Source: a virus. Taken from it: a stretch of 42,116 bases of DNA. Location of the stretch: IMG/VR virus record IMGVR_UViG_3300048592_000613, positions 1-42,116 of that record; one strand, 5' to 3'. Below the pieces are notes generated by a model. It searched no databases. It was not told the origin of the DNA and saw nothing but the letters and a program-made list of their open reading frames with translations. Position numbers and translations under genes: made by a program. Below are positions 29,930-38,704 of the stretch, piece after piece (within the stretch, counting starts at the first letter, position 1; each line of letters begins with the position of its first letter).

Positions 29930-30038
29930 GTCAGCATCTCGTGATGCTGACACGGGCGATGGCGGCATGACGCCGCCTCGCCCAGCCCACCCCTAACCCC
30001 TCCCCTAAAATCCTCTAAAGAGGACAAGAGGGGAGGGG
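29930..30038. repeat. Two hairpins between tail tube and tail chaperone genes
   Basis: GTCAGCATC/GATGCTGAC (29930-29951, loop TCGT) is followed by CCCCTCCCCT (29997-30006) pairing with AGGGGAGGGG (30029-30038), with an inner TCCTCT/AGAGGA stem. The second is a relative of the hairpin at 23651. Both could lower expression after the abundant tube protein. Confidence 0.6.
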
Positions 30039-30053
30039 AATATCAGAGGAAAT

Positions 30054-30590
30054 ATGACAGACGATTTCAAAAACAGGCTTGAACGCGCCAAGGCGATGCG
30101 GCGCGAGACGATTGCAAAGTTTCGCTATGAGCAGGTGAAAGAGATGCCCGACCCCTTGCCCGACAGCGGGTTGAAAGTGTTCCTGCGCGAAGCCAGCATG
30201 ATGGACTTGGTGTTCAGCGGTAAACTGCCCGAACCGCTGGTGGATGCGATTCAATCTGCAAGCAAGGACAAGCAGGATGTTGACCTCAAAAGCCTTGCCC
30301 GCAACGGCGCGGAATTTTCCAAGATGGTCGAAGGCTTGATTCTGATGACCGTGGTGGAGCCGCCGATTGCTGAAAAAGCGGACGACGACCACATTGGCAT
30401 TGCCGAGCTTTCCGCCAACGACCGCATGGCGATCTTCAACTGGTTGAACAGGGAGAAGAATTCTTTAGACTCCTTTCGCGGCGGACAAGATGAACTTGTT
30501 CCGCCTGCACAACCTGGCAGCGGCATACAACCAGAGACCGAGCCAGGTCTTGGGGTTGGAAACGGAAATGGCAGCCTGGGCGCTGGATGA
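30054..30590 (+). CDS. Tail assembly chaperone, gpG-like (178 aa)
   Basis: Between the tail tube and tape measure genes, where lambda has G and GT. The product is charged, with LKVFLREASMMDLVFSGKLPEPL, and ends in a Pro/Gly-rich tail (GLGVGNGNGSLGAG) that looks like the non-shifted end of a frameshifted gene. A second ORF overlaps in the +1 frame. CAGAGGAAA is the ribosome site. Confidence 0.72.
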   Translation: MTDDFKNRLERAKAMRRETIAKFRYEQVKEMPDPLPDSGLKVFLREASMMDLVFSGKLPEPLVDAIQSASKDKQDVDLKSLARNGAEFSKMVEGLILMTVVEPPIAEKADDDHIGIAELSANDRMAIFNWLNREKNSLDSFRGGQDELVPPAQPGSGIQPETEPGLGVGNGNGSLGAG

Positions 30591-30747
30591 AGCCTGCCTG
30601 ATGGTGGGCAGGCGCGTGGAGAATAACCTCGCGCAGGATAAACCGCCCTTCGACGGCTTTGAGTTGCCCGCAGAAAAAATGGCGAACGGGTACAAAAGCA
30701 CAGGGCATAAGCCTGTGAAGAAAGCCCAACTGGATTTTTTGAAGTGA
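30469..30747 (+). CDS. gpT-like extension in the +1 frame
   Basis: The frame opens after a TAG at 30466-30468 and contains LFRLHNLAAAYNQRPSQVLG, then MAAWALDEACLMVGRR, a compact helical segment typical of the second tail chaperone. Its only ATG (30490) has no good ribosome site, so a +1 shift near TCC-TTT-CGC (30471-30479) is likely, making a G-T fusion. Independent start at 30490 is the alternative. Confidence 0.6.
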   Translation, partial: TPFAADKMNLFRLHNLAAAYNQRPSQVLGLETEMAAWALDEACLMVGRRVENNLAQDKPPFDGFELPAEKMANGYKSTGHKPVKKAQLDFLK

Positions 30748-30754
30748 CAAAAAT

Positions 30755-33310
30755 ATGGCGATCAATTTAGGTTCAGCATACGGAAAGATCAGCATTGACT
30801 CTTCGGGGGTGACGCGAGGAGTTAATGCGGGCGTGGCAAGCCTGAACTCGTTAAACAGCAAGGCGCAGGAATTGGGCATGACCCTAAAACGTAATGGCGC
30901 GGCAATGACGGCGGCTTTTACGCTACCGGTGCTAGCAGCTGGGCGAAGTGCGATAAACACCTTCAAGGATTACGAGAAGGCGATGAATGTGCTGGGAGCA
31001 GTGACAGACGCAACGGCGAGCCAGATGGAGGAACTGAGCGCGCTGGCGAAGGATTTGGGGGCGGATATTTCACTGCCCGGCACGAGCGCGGCAGACGCGG
31101 CTGAAGCGATGGCTGAACTGGCGAAGGCGGGCTTGAATATCAATGAGGTGATGGCAGCTGCGAAGGGCGTTTTGCAAATGTCTGCGGCGGGACAATTGGG
31201 AAATGCGGAAGCGGCGGAGATCACGGCGAATGCGCTTAACGTTTTCAATCTGCAAGGCAGTGAGGCGGTGCGAGTGGCTGACCTGCTGGCAGCGGCGGCG
31301 AATTCCTCGAGCGGTGAAGTGAGAGACATGGCGGATGCTCTACAAATGAGCGCCTCGGTATTTGCGACGGCGGATATGGAGATCGAGGAGTTGGTGGCGG
31401 CGATTAGTTTGATGTCGAATGCGGGGATTCAGGGGAGCGATGCGGGCACGTCGCTGAAACAGATGCTCTTGAGCTTGCAAGCGCCCAGCAAAAAGGCGAA
31501 GGAGTTGATGCAGGAATTGGGAATCAACATCTATGACGCAAACGGGAATATGCTTGACATGCGCAGCATCATCGATATTTTTTCGACACAGATGAGCAGT
31601 TTGACGCAGGAGCAACGGAATCTCGCGCTGGCAACTATTTTTGGAAGTGATGCTGTGCGGGCGGCAAACATTGTGTTGATGGGCGGCGTGGAGGCATACG
31701 ACGCAATGTTGGGTAAAGTAACGGAAGTAGGGGCGGCTTCAAAGCTAGCAAGCGCATTGATGGAGGGGCTGACCGGCTCGATGGAGAATTTAAAGAGCGC
31801 TTTTGAGACAGCGGCAATTGCAGCCATCGAGCCATTAAAGGATGATTTAAAGGTGCTGATTGATTTTGCGGTGAAGTTATTGAATGCATTTGCAGACCTA
31901 CCCGCGCCGGTGCGAGAAGGGATTGTGAAGTTTATTTTGTTCTTGGCAGTGTTGGGACCGATCTTAATCGTGCTGGGGTCGCTGTTGCCGCTGTTGGGCG
32001 GTTTGACGAAATCATTGAACCCGTTCAACGGCGGAATCCTTGGATTGATTGGGACGTTCTTGAAATTGCTTTCCTTTGCGGCGATTGTGGTGAAGGTGCT
32101 GGGCGCGTTTGGGATTTCAACTGGGGTGGTGGGAGTGAAGATATTGGCATTGCAGGCGGCGGTTGCTGGCGTTGGGACATCCTTACTTGCTTTACTCGCA
32201 CCATTTGCGCTTGTCATTGCAACCATTACGCTCATTTATCTGTTATGGAAAAATTGGGATACTCTGGGAGTGACCATCAAACAACTTGGCTTTATCATTT
32301 CCTTTGTATTCAAGCAAGTTTATGTTAGTGTAAGTAACACCCTGAAGCAACTATGGTTCATTATCAAATTTGGTTTTGGGCAAATGTGGGCGACGCTTAA
32401 AGCTGGCTCAGCAGAGGCATTACAAAACCTGCTGAACGCATGGAATACCTGGATCGAGCAGAACAAAGCCAAATTCAACGGATGGGTGATGTGGATACAA
32501 ACTGCCTGGCAGAACATCTTGAAATTTTTCGCCAAAGCGCGTGATTACATCGTACAAACCTTCCAGAAAATGGACTGGTCTATGTTAGGCAGATATGTCA
32601 TGCTAGGGCTTGCGAATGGCATTTTGGGCGGGATACCATTAATCATTGCCGCAGGAACGAAAGCAGGGCAAGCAGCGCTTACGGCATTGCGCCGCGCATT
32701 AGATTCGCACTCGCCCAGCAAAAAAGCCGAACAAGAAGGCGAAAATTTAAGCCAGGGCTTTGCGAATGGAATTCAAAACAGCATGGCGCTATTGGAAAAG
32801 AATAGCCCGTACCAACGGCTGCTTGATTTGATGAATGCCAACACAAAAATAGCCATTGCGATGAGTAAAAATTCCATCGACATGTATTATGAAGCCATTG
32901 GTGATTCGACTGACGCCGCATATAAACGACAGATGGAAATGCTTACGTTGTACCTCGACAATTTAAGAAAATATTATCAATCCATCTCAAAGATGGGGGG
33001 GAATACATATAAAAATGCATTTCGTTCTTTGTCGTCTACAGCAAGCAGTCCTGCAGCAGGCGCTATAGCTGGCATAAATGTTGGGTCTGGAAATATTCCT
33101 AATTGGTATCCTGGCATGGAAATACCAAGACCAATACCTGTTGAACAACCTAACCTTGGAAGTATCCCAGTTGAACAGGCTCGATCTGTTAATGTTGAAA
33201 TTGTTCAAAACTTTTCTAGCGGCTTGACGACCAAGCAAGCAGAAAAAATGGTCACAGATAATTTAGATAGCATGTTTGGGCGGCTTTCCGAACGATTGGC
33301 AGGCACATAA
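30755..33310 (+). CDS. Tail tape measure protein (851 aa)
   Basis: Residues 70-330 carry the TP901-type tape measure core: ALAKDLGADISLPGTSAADA, AKAGLNINEVMAAAKG, LMSNAGIQGSDAGTSLKQML and IFGSDAVRAANIV. Several hydrophobic segments follow (about 385-510), then helices and a C-terminal coil ending in KMVTDNLDSMF. It sets tail length; 851 residues suggest a tail of roughly 120-130 nm by the usual 0.15 nm per residue rule. The final third shows lower GC than its neighbours. Confidence 0.92.
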   Translation: MAINLGSAYGKISIDSSGVTRGVNAGVASLNSLNSKAQELGMTLKRNGAAMTAAFTLPVLAAGRSAINTFKDYEKAMNVLGAVTDATASQMEELSALAKDLGADISLPGTSAADAAEAMAELAKAGLNINEVMAAAKGVLQMSAAGQLGNAEAAEITANALNVFNLQGSEAVRVADLLAAAANSSSGEVRDMADALQMSASVFATADMEIEELVAAISLMSNAGIQGSDAGTSLKQMLLSLQAPSKKAKELMQELGINIYDANGNMLDMRSIIDIFSTQMSSLTQEQRNLALATIFGSDAVRAANIVLMGGVEAYDAMLGKVTEVGAASKLASALMEGLTGSMENLKSAFETAAIAAIEPLKDDLKVLIDFAVKLLNAFADLPAPVREGIVKFILFLAVLGPILIVLGSLLPLLGGLTKSLNPFNGGILGLIGTFLKLLSFAAIVVKVLGAFGISTGVVGVKILALQAAVAGVGTSLLALLAPFALVIATITLIYLLWKNWDTLGVTIKQLGFIISFVFKQVYVSVSNTLKQLWFIIKFGFGQMWATLKAGSAEALQNLLNAWNTWIEQNKAKFNGWVMWIQTAWQNILKFFAKARDYIVQTFQKMDWSMLGRYVMLGLANGILGGIPLIIAAGTKAGQAALTALRRALDSHSPSKKAEQEGENLSQGFANGIQNSMALLEKNSPYQRLLDLMNANTKIAIAMSKNSIDMYYEAIGDSTDAAYKRQMEMLTLYLDNLRKYYQSISKMGGNTYKNAFRSLSSTASSPAAGAIAGINVGSGNIPNWYPGMEIPRPIPVEQPNLGSIPVEQARSVNVEIVQNFSSGLTTKQAEKMVTDNLDSMFGRLSERLAGT

Positions 33311-33681
33311 TGTATTTTGGCATTGGAACATCCTCCGGCACGATCACCGACCTGCAAAGTCTGGCAACTCCGCTTGTTTACCCTAAATCCACCTACCTGC
33401 CAACCGCCGTCACCAAAAAGACTGGTGCGAACACCAAGCGTGGGTTTGGTCTGCCCGTGGCGTATTGGACGTTTGCTCTGATGACTCTCGAAGAGCGCAA
33501 TCAGTTGAAATCATTCTGCGCGGGCTATTCGGCGACCGTCTACATCCGCACGAAAAAAGACGATGATACCTACGCAAATTTTCAATGCACAATGAACTGG
33601 GTGGATGACGATACCTCTGGCAGGTGGTTCGGCGACCGCAAAGAGATCGTGATCGAATTCGTGAACCTGGTGGAGGTGTAA
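33310..33681 (+). CDS. Minor tail protein (123 aa)
   Basis: Start overlaps the tape measure stop (TAATG). A strand-rich protein with FALMTLEERNQLKSFCAGY in the middle and a C-terminal strand EIVIEFVNLVEV, the layout of small proteins at the tail tip. Family not certain. The next gene starts immediately after the stop. Confidence 0.55.
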   Translation: MYFGIGTSSGTITDLQSLATPLVYPKSTYLPTAVTKKTGANTKRGFGLPVAYWTFALMTLEERNQLKSFCAGYSATVYIRTKKDDDTYANFQCTMNWVDDDTSGRWFGDRKEIVIEFVNLVEV

Positions 33682-36600
33682 ATGCCGCGCGCATTGACAT
33701 CGGGTGAGTTAACTTCCCTGCGCAGCGACCAGGCATCCATTCTGTGGTTGGATGTGGATGTCCCTCCGGTTGTGTTTGCCTGCCGGGTGAATCAGACCTT
33801 TGCCACTCTGGATAAAGTCATCGAGGTCACATACGATACGGTCACGACCGGCGCATACACCGACGTGCTTGGCGGACAAACGCTTCTGGTCGGGACCTCA
33901 GCCGGTCTCGCCGATTTGGGCATGTGCCGCATCCGAAAATCCGCAACCTCGACCAAACTATACCTCGGCGAAAACGCGGACATCAAGTGGGCGGATAACG
34001 CCTACCTGACCGTGATTGACGATTGGAATCTGTGGGACAAGGAAAAGCGCACGCTCTCGGATGGCACGCAATATATGGATTATGAGATCGCCTACAGCGA
34101 TCAGCACAGCGCGTTTTATCCCATCGTCAACGCCGGTCCCATGCGGCGGGTGGCAAAACTCACCGGCTCGTATGTGGATCTGCAATACGATCTGACCGGC
34201 TCATGGGTGTTGGATTCCACGCTCTCGACCTATTCGGTATCCGCGCCCGGCTCGGTCTCGGTGACAGGCGGGACGACCGCTACACCAACGATCCGTTATG
34301 ACACGGCGGGCAGGTATCGTGTGGCTTTTACAGTCACGGCGGCAAACGGCAAAAGCACAACCGTCTATCGCACCGTCCGCGTATGGTCGGACGCCTCGCC
34401 GTTGATCAAGGTCTTCACACTCGATTCCTGCCGGGGGTCATATGACAACGGCGGCTGGGAATTTTCGATCACCATTCAGGGGACGGAGGCGAACATCCGC
34501 GACCGGGCGTTGGTCACAATCGTGGCGCAGGATTTTTATGGCGGCGTGGAGACCAGTATCGGCGACCTCGCTGGCTATGAAAACATCGCCGCCATCGGCT
34601 GGGTAGACGGTGAATCCATCGAATATGATCCCAACGGAGGCACGGTCAAGTTTACGGTCAAGGGTCCGCACTGGTGGCTGAATCAACTGGCAGGGTCGGA
34701 TGCGGCGTTGACCAACGTCGGCACGACACCCGCCCAATGGAGCGAAATGTTCGGCTTGACGGTGGACAAGGCTTTATATCATCTCGCATACTGGCGTTCG
34801 ACCGCCGCCGCCATCATGGACGTTTACAAAAGCGGCGACGCGCGTCTCTCGCCGAATTTCACCGAGCCGGTCAACTCATTCTGGCAAAAACTTGCCAGCG
34901 TTGCCGACAAAATTCTGGCGCGTCCATGCTGTGACCGCTATGGGCGTCTGTTTGTGGCGATTGATCCGCAGTTGATTCCGCCCGCAGACCGCGACGGCAT
35001 TACGGTCATGACCTTGCAAAAAGGCGACTGGCTCGATAACGGCATGGACATCAAACGCCGCCTGGTCTCGCGCGACGCGCGGATTGACCTGACCACCTGG
35101 CTGGTACAGGGCGGCGCGGAACCGGTCACGCTTTACAGCCTTGCGCCGGGTCATAACTTCAAGCGCTGGGGGCAGAACGTGCCGCTCGATAATTATCTTG
35201 CAGGCAGTCAAACGCAAAGCAACGAAATGGCGGGCTTGATCCTCGGCGCGAACAACCGTGAATTCGATTTCGATATTTCCCTGGCGATGAATAACCGCAT
35301 GGTGGATATTGTCCCGGCTCAGTACGTGGCGGTGGATGTTGCCGCAGAAGACACCCTGCGCGGCATCGCCTACAGCGGTAATGTGGTTGTGCGAAGCGTT
35401 GAATTCGCGCAGGACAAACGCGGCTTCCTGCTTACGAGTTGGGATGCGGAACAGGAGAGCGTGCCTGAGAATTCGACCAATGGCGACATCCCGGATGGAG
35501 CAGGCGGCTTCGTTGATCCGCCCGATATGCCGCCGTTGGATTTTTCCATGCCAGCGCTGCCGTCCATCCCTGTGCCGCCCACCACTAGCCCAGAGTTAAT
35601 AAAAACTGTTGTCGTGCTTATTAAAAACAAAGGCATATTTTACACAAAAGATTTCGATGTCGAAATGCCGCATTGGTTCGCTATGAATAACGGATTGCCC
35701 GACACTTTAGATATGGTGAATCTGGAGATTTCTGCCACCGGAAAAATGTATCTACAGAAAGGGGGCGAAGCGATCTATTATGCGCCTTCGCTTGGCGCGG
35801 CATGGACATCCATTTTTGACACAACAATGATCGACAACCCGGAAAGTTATCCATATCCGCGCGACGAGGCGATCATGGGATTTGGCATCAACCGCAATGG
35901 CGACGATCAGATATTGATTATTGCCGGGTTGATCGTGACTATTTTTACCACATGCATTGTTTACCCTTGGTACGGATCGCACTCGTCGCTGACGCGCACC
36001 GTCGGCGCATATTTGATGTCTCCGTCATCTTCGAGCCGTCGCGGCTTCCTTGGGTACGTTGGCGGCAAATGGATATTGTCATATTACAACGCCGCGAATC
36101 GTGTAGAGGTGGCTACTCTCAGCGGCAACGGCTCAGTCATTGACGACATCACCGAACTATCTGTTGGCGGCAAGCCTACTCTTGGGCAGTCCCGCTTCGG
36201 GGCGCAGGTGGCTCTGGTGCGCTCCGAGTATGCGCGGCTTACCCAGGACGGCGGTGCTTCGTGGACGGAATTAACTGCTGCTCCAAATTCGTATGATGGA
36301 TACGAGGATTATTACCAGGCGATTGCCCCCAACGCTGATGGGTCTAAGATTGTCATTGGCGTCAACGATGTTTTGGGCTTTAAGCGCTCATCTGATTCTG
36401 GCGCGACCTGGGACGCTCCCAGTCTGGCGCAGGCGGTCACGGCGGTTTGGCATGTCGGCAAGGATTCGTGGATATTCGCAGGCGCGAACCAGATTCAAAT
36501 TACATATGACTTCGGAGAATCTGTCATACAAAAAACCGGCGACTTGCAATCGTGGGCGACCGCATTTTTCGACGTTCTGGCGATCCGGCATCTTCCGTGA
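33682..36600 (+). CDS. Large tail-tip protein with Ig-like and Asp-box regions (972 aa)
   Basis: Residues 1-170 and 250-590 form the tail-tip body. Residues about 178-250 are a PKD-like Ig domain (SYVDLQYDLTGSWVLDS ... YRVAFTVTAANGKSTTVYRTV). A Pro-rich linker (about 620-640) leads to a C-terminal part with Asp-box motifs SDSGATW and TQDGGASW, as in beta-propellers. The C-terminal region may bind cell-surface sugars. GGAGG precedes the ATG. Confidence 0.7.
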   Translation: MPRALTSGELTSLRSDQASILWLDVDVPPVVFACRVNQTFATLDKVIEVTYDTVTTGAYTDVLGGQTLLVGTSAGLADLGMCRIRKSATSTKLYLGENADIKWADNAYLTVIDDWNLWDKEKRTLSDGTQYMDYEIAYSDQHSAFYPIVNAGPMRRVAKLTGSYVDLQYDLTGSWVLDSTLSTYSVSAPGSVSVTGGTTATPTIRYDTAGRYRVAFTVTAANGKSTTVYRTVRVWSDASPLIKVFTLDSCRGSYDNGGWEFSITIQGTEANIRDRALVTIVAQDFYGGVETSIGDLAGYENIAAIGWVDGESIEYDPNGGTVKFTVKGPHWWLNQLAGSDAALTNVGTTPAQWSEMFGLTVDKALYHLAYWRSTAAAIMDVYKSGDARLSPNFTEPVNSFWQKLASVADKILARPCCDRYGRLFVAIDPQLIPPADRDGITVMTLQKGDWLDNGMDIKRRLVSRDARIDLTTWLVQGGAEPVTLYSLAPGHNFKRWGQNVPLDNYLAGSQTQSNEMAGLILGANNREFDFDISLAMNNRMVDIVPAQYVAVDVAAEDTLRGIAYSGNVVVRSVEFAQDKRGFLLTSWDAEQESVPENSTNGDIPDGAGGFVDPPDMPPLDFSMPALPSIPVPPTTSPELIKTVVVLIKNKGIFYTKDFDVEMPHWFAMNNGLPDTLDMVNLEISATGKMYLQKGGEAIYYAPSLGAAWTSIFDTTMIDNPESYPYPRDEAIMGFGINRNGDDQILIIAGLIVTIFTTCIVYPWYGSHSSLTRTVGAYLMSPSSSSRRGFLGYVGGKWILSYYNAANRVEVATLSGNGSVIDDITELSVGGKPTLGQSRFGAQVALVRSEYARLTQDGGASWTELTAAPNSYDGYEDYYQAIAPNADGSKIVIGVNDVLGFKRSSDSGATWDAPSLAQAVTAVWHVGKDSWIFAGANQIQITYDFGESVIQKTGDLQSWATAFFDVLAIRHLP

Positions 36601-36606
36601 GGTATC

Positions 36607-37620
36607 ATGAAACGAGCAGAAAAGACTTTCTTCGAAACGCTTACCGATAAGCTCAAACGCTACCAGACGCGCTCCGTTACCTATTCGGGTTTCCTCGGGA
36701 AGAGCGACGGCACTGTCGAAGTACCCGGATTGAGTGGCTACGTTTATATCCGCATGGTCAACGGAGAGGTTCTGACCGCTTTCAACCAGCGTGTTCCGAA
36801 TATTTTCGACTTGCCCGTCTATTTTGGATATGACCCAGCGGCACCGAAATTATTCCAGGTGTTGTCCATTCGCCCGGTGTTCGTGACGCAGCCGAATCAG
36901 GATACGTCCCTGCCCGAAATCCCCGACCATGACCATACATGGCCCGCCAGGCTGACTACCTGGGTAAGAGGTGAACAGTTCTTGCCTGGTCTTGTTCAGG
37001 CAAAGGGAGGGATGATCGTTTGCGTCTATCCGTTTTATTTGCGGAAGCTGGACGGGACGCATATCTATGTGCCGTACACCGAATTGGATTTAACGAGTTA
37101 CATCCCATTGGATGGGTCAGTAGCTGTTTTGGTCGCTGTGGATGATGATGGCGATTTCGTTATTACATCGAGCGCGTCAGTTGCGAGTGTTGAGGCAGTG
37201 GACGAAAGCATAATCCCAATTTCTGAGGATTATTCCCTGGCTGGCGTGCGTTTGTCTTTTGGCGTTTCGTCCATTAGGCAGGAGGAGTTTTACAACGACA
37301 TCTTCGATTTGCGCTTTGGACGGCATGTGATCGGCGGCGCGACGTGGGGGAAGATATCGGGGAATATTGCGGATCAGATCGATCTATTTGTGTTTTCTGG
37401 AGGTCATACGCACGGAGGATATCGTTGGGCGGCAGATGGAGTAAAAACGATATTTGAATTAGCGGATGTTTTGGAAGTTCTGTTGGCTGTTTATGACAAT
37501 TCTCTTCGCCTCGATCCGCTGGATGTTGAATTATCTGCCGATGGGACACAGATCATCTTCGCATCTACACCCACAGCCGGAAATATTATTATCGCTGATG
37601 GAATTATGAGGAGCATATAA
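36607..37620 (+). CDS. Tail protein, possible fibre or baseplate part (337 aa)
   Basis: Helical N-terminus followed by strand-rich repeats; PEIPDHDHTW could bind metal. The C-terminal region has an SGGHTHGGYRW segment. GAGG lies just upstream. The TAA overlaps the next ATG by one base. Position between tail-tip and fibre genes supports a structural role; no family recognised. Confidence 0.55.
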   Translation: MKRAEKTFFETLTDKLKRYQTRSVTYSGFLGKSDGTVEVPGLSGYVYIRMVNGEVLTAFNQRVPNIFDLPVYFGYDPAAPKLFQVLSIRPVFVTQPNQDTSLPEIPDHDHTWPARLTTWVRGEQFLPGLVQAKGGMIVCVYPFYLRKLDGTHIYVPYTELDLTSYIPLDGSVAVLVAVDDDGDFVITSSASVASVEAVDESIIPISEDYSLAGVRLSFGVSSIRQEEFYNDIFDLRFGRHVIGGATWGKISGNIADQIDLFVFSGGHTHGGYRWAADGVKTIFELADVLEVLLAVYDNSLRLDPLDVELSADGTQIIFASTPTAGNIIIADGIMRSI

Positions 37621-38651
37621 TGGCTATTAACCTTGGAAGATTGATAGGAAATTACTACACCAATAAATCTGGCGCAACTGTTAATTACGGCGATTTTGTC
37701 ATCGTTGATAGTGCAACAGCCCAGGCATTCAAGACCACGAATATTGAAGGCGACGTGAGTGGCGAACCTGGGGTCGTCATGGAACCAAATGGGATTGCCA
37801 ATAATGGGAGGGGATTCATTGCAACTGGCGGCGATGTGCCCCAATTGAATCTCGATACTGCCTCCGCATTATTGGATTATGTACGCTCGTCAACCACTGT
37901 TGGCAAGGGAAAACCGCATTCCAGCCCGAAGGTTGCAGGCGATTTCGCGCAAGTGCTCGGAACTGGCACGACACCGCCTGCGCGACTATTTGGCGGTGTC
38001 GTGCCAGGAATAGTCTACGCACCGCTAGGGTTGCCTGGCGCTACTCAAGCAAGCCGATATGTTGGTGCGACTGCTTCAGGGGCGCCTGTCTCTGGTACGT
38101 TTTCCATTGGGGATTTTGTAATTGCGCAGAATGGAGCTATATGGATATGTACGGTGGCAGGATCTCCGGGTACCTGGGCAAGTTTCAGCGGAGGTAAGGG
38201 AATAACCGGCGTTACAAAAGTGCGAAAAACAGCAGTGCAAAATATAGCGACCGGAGCGTGGAGAACTATTACATGGGATGTAGAAGATTACGACAATTTG
38301 GGCGCGTTCGATTCTGGGGTAAGCAATGTAAATATCACAGTTCCGACGGGGATTACCCTTGCAAAGGTTTCGCTTTTTGTGTCTTGGGCTAACAACAGCG
38401 CAAGCGGGAGATATATAAACTTAAAAAACAACGCAAACGAAAAGTCTCTGCTTTTCGACATCCGCAACGCACTTAATGAGACAGGAACTGCGCTTTCTGC
38501 TGGCTGGATACCTGTTACAGCCGGGGATGTCTATAGTTTAAAAGTCAACAGCGGCAGTCAAACATTGAATTTCGGAGATGCTACATTTCCAGCCACTTAT
38601 CCGCAAATGACGATTGAATGGCTTGATAGCTTTGCGAATCTACATTTGTAA
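37620..38651 (+). CDS. Putative tail fibre/receptor-binding protein (343 aa)
   Basis: Last gene of the late operon. The N-terminal half has Gly/Ser/Thr-rich strands (YYTNKSGATVNYGDFVIVD); the middle has GDFVIAQNGAIWICT, often seen in fibre proteins; residues 215-343 form a jelly-roll-like strand domain ending in MTIEWLDSF. Receptor binding is inferred from position and composition. Confidence 0.6.
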   Translation: MAINLGRLIGNYYTNKSGATVNYGDFVIVDSATAQAFKTTNIEGDVSGEPGVVMEPNGIANNGRGFIATGGDVPQLNLDTASALLDYVRSSTTVGKGKPHSSPKVAGDFAQVLGTGTTPPARLFGGVVPGIVYAPLGLPGATQASRYVGATASGAPVSGTFSIGDFVIAQNGAIWICTVAGSPGTWASFSGGKGITGVTKVRKTAVQNIATGAWRTITWDVEDYDNLGAFDSGVSNVNITVPTGITLAKVSLFVSWANNSASGRYINLKNNANEKSLLFDIRNALNETGTALSAGWIPVTAGDVYSLKVNSGSQTLNFGDATFPATYPQMTIEWLDSFANLHL

Positions 38652-38664
38652 AGGGAGTAGATGA

Positions 38665-38704
38665 CCAATAAAAGAACCGCCCATGAGGGCGGTTCTTTTA
38701 TTGG
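38665..38704. terminator. Bidirectional terminator between tail operon and integrase
   Basis: An 18-bp perfect stem (CCAATAAAAGAACCGCCC, 38665-38682, with its complement at 38687-38704), loop ATGA. A-rich and T-rich flanks let it stop transcription from both sides. It overlaps the stop codon of the serine recombinase on the minus strand. Confidence 0.92.

Noticed and set aside
37620-38651. Diversity-generating retroelement target in the tail fibre
   Set aside because: No reverse transcriptase gene or template repeat is visible in the window.
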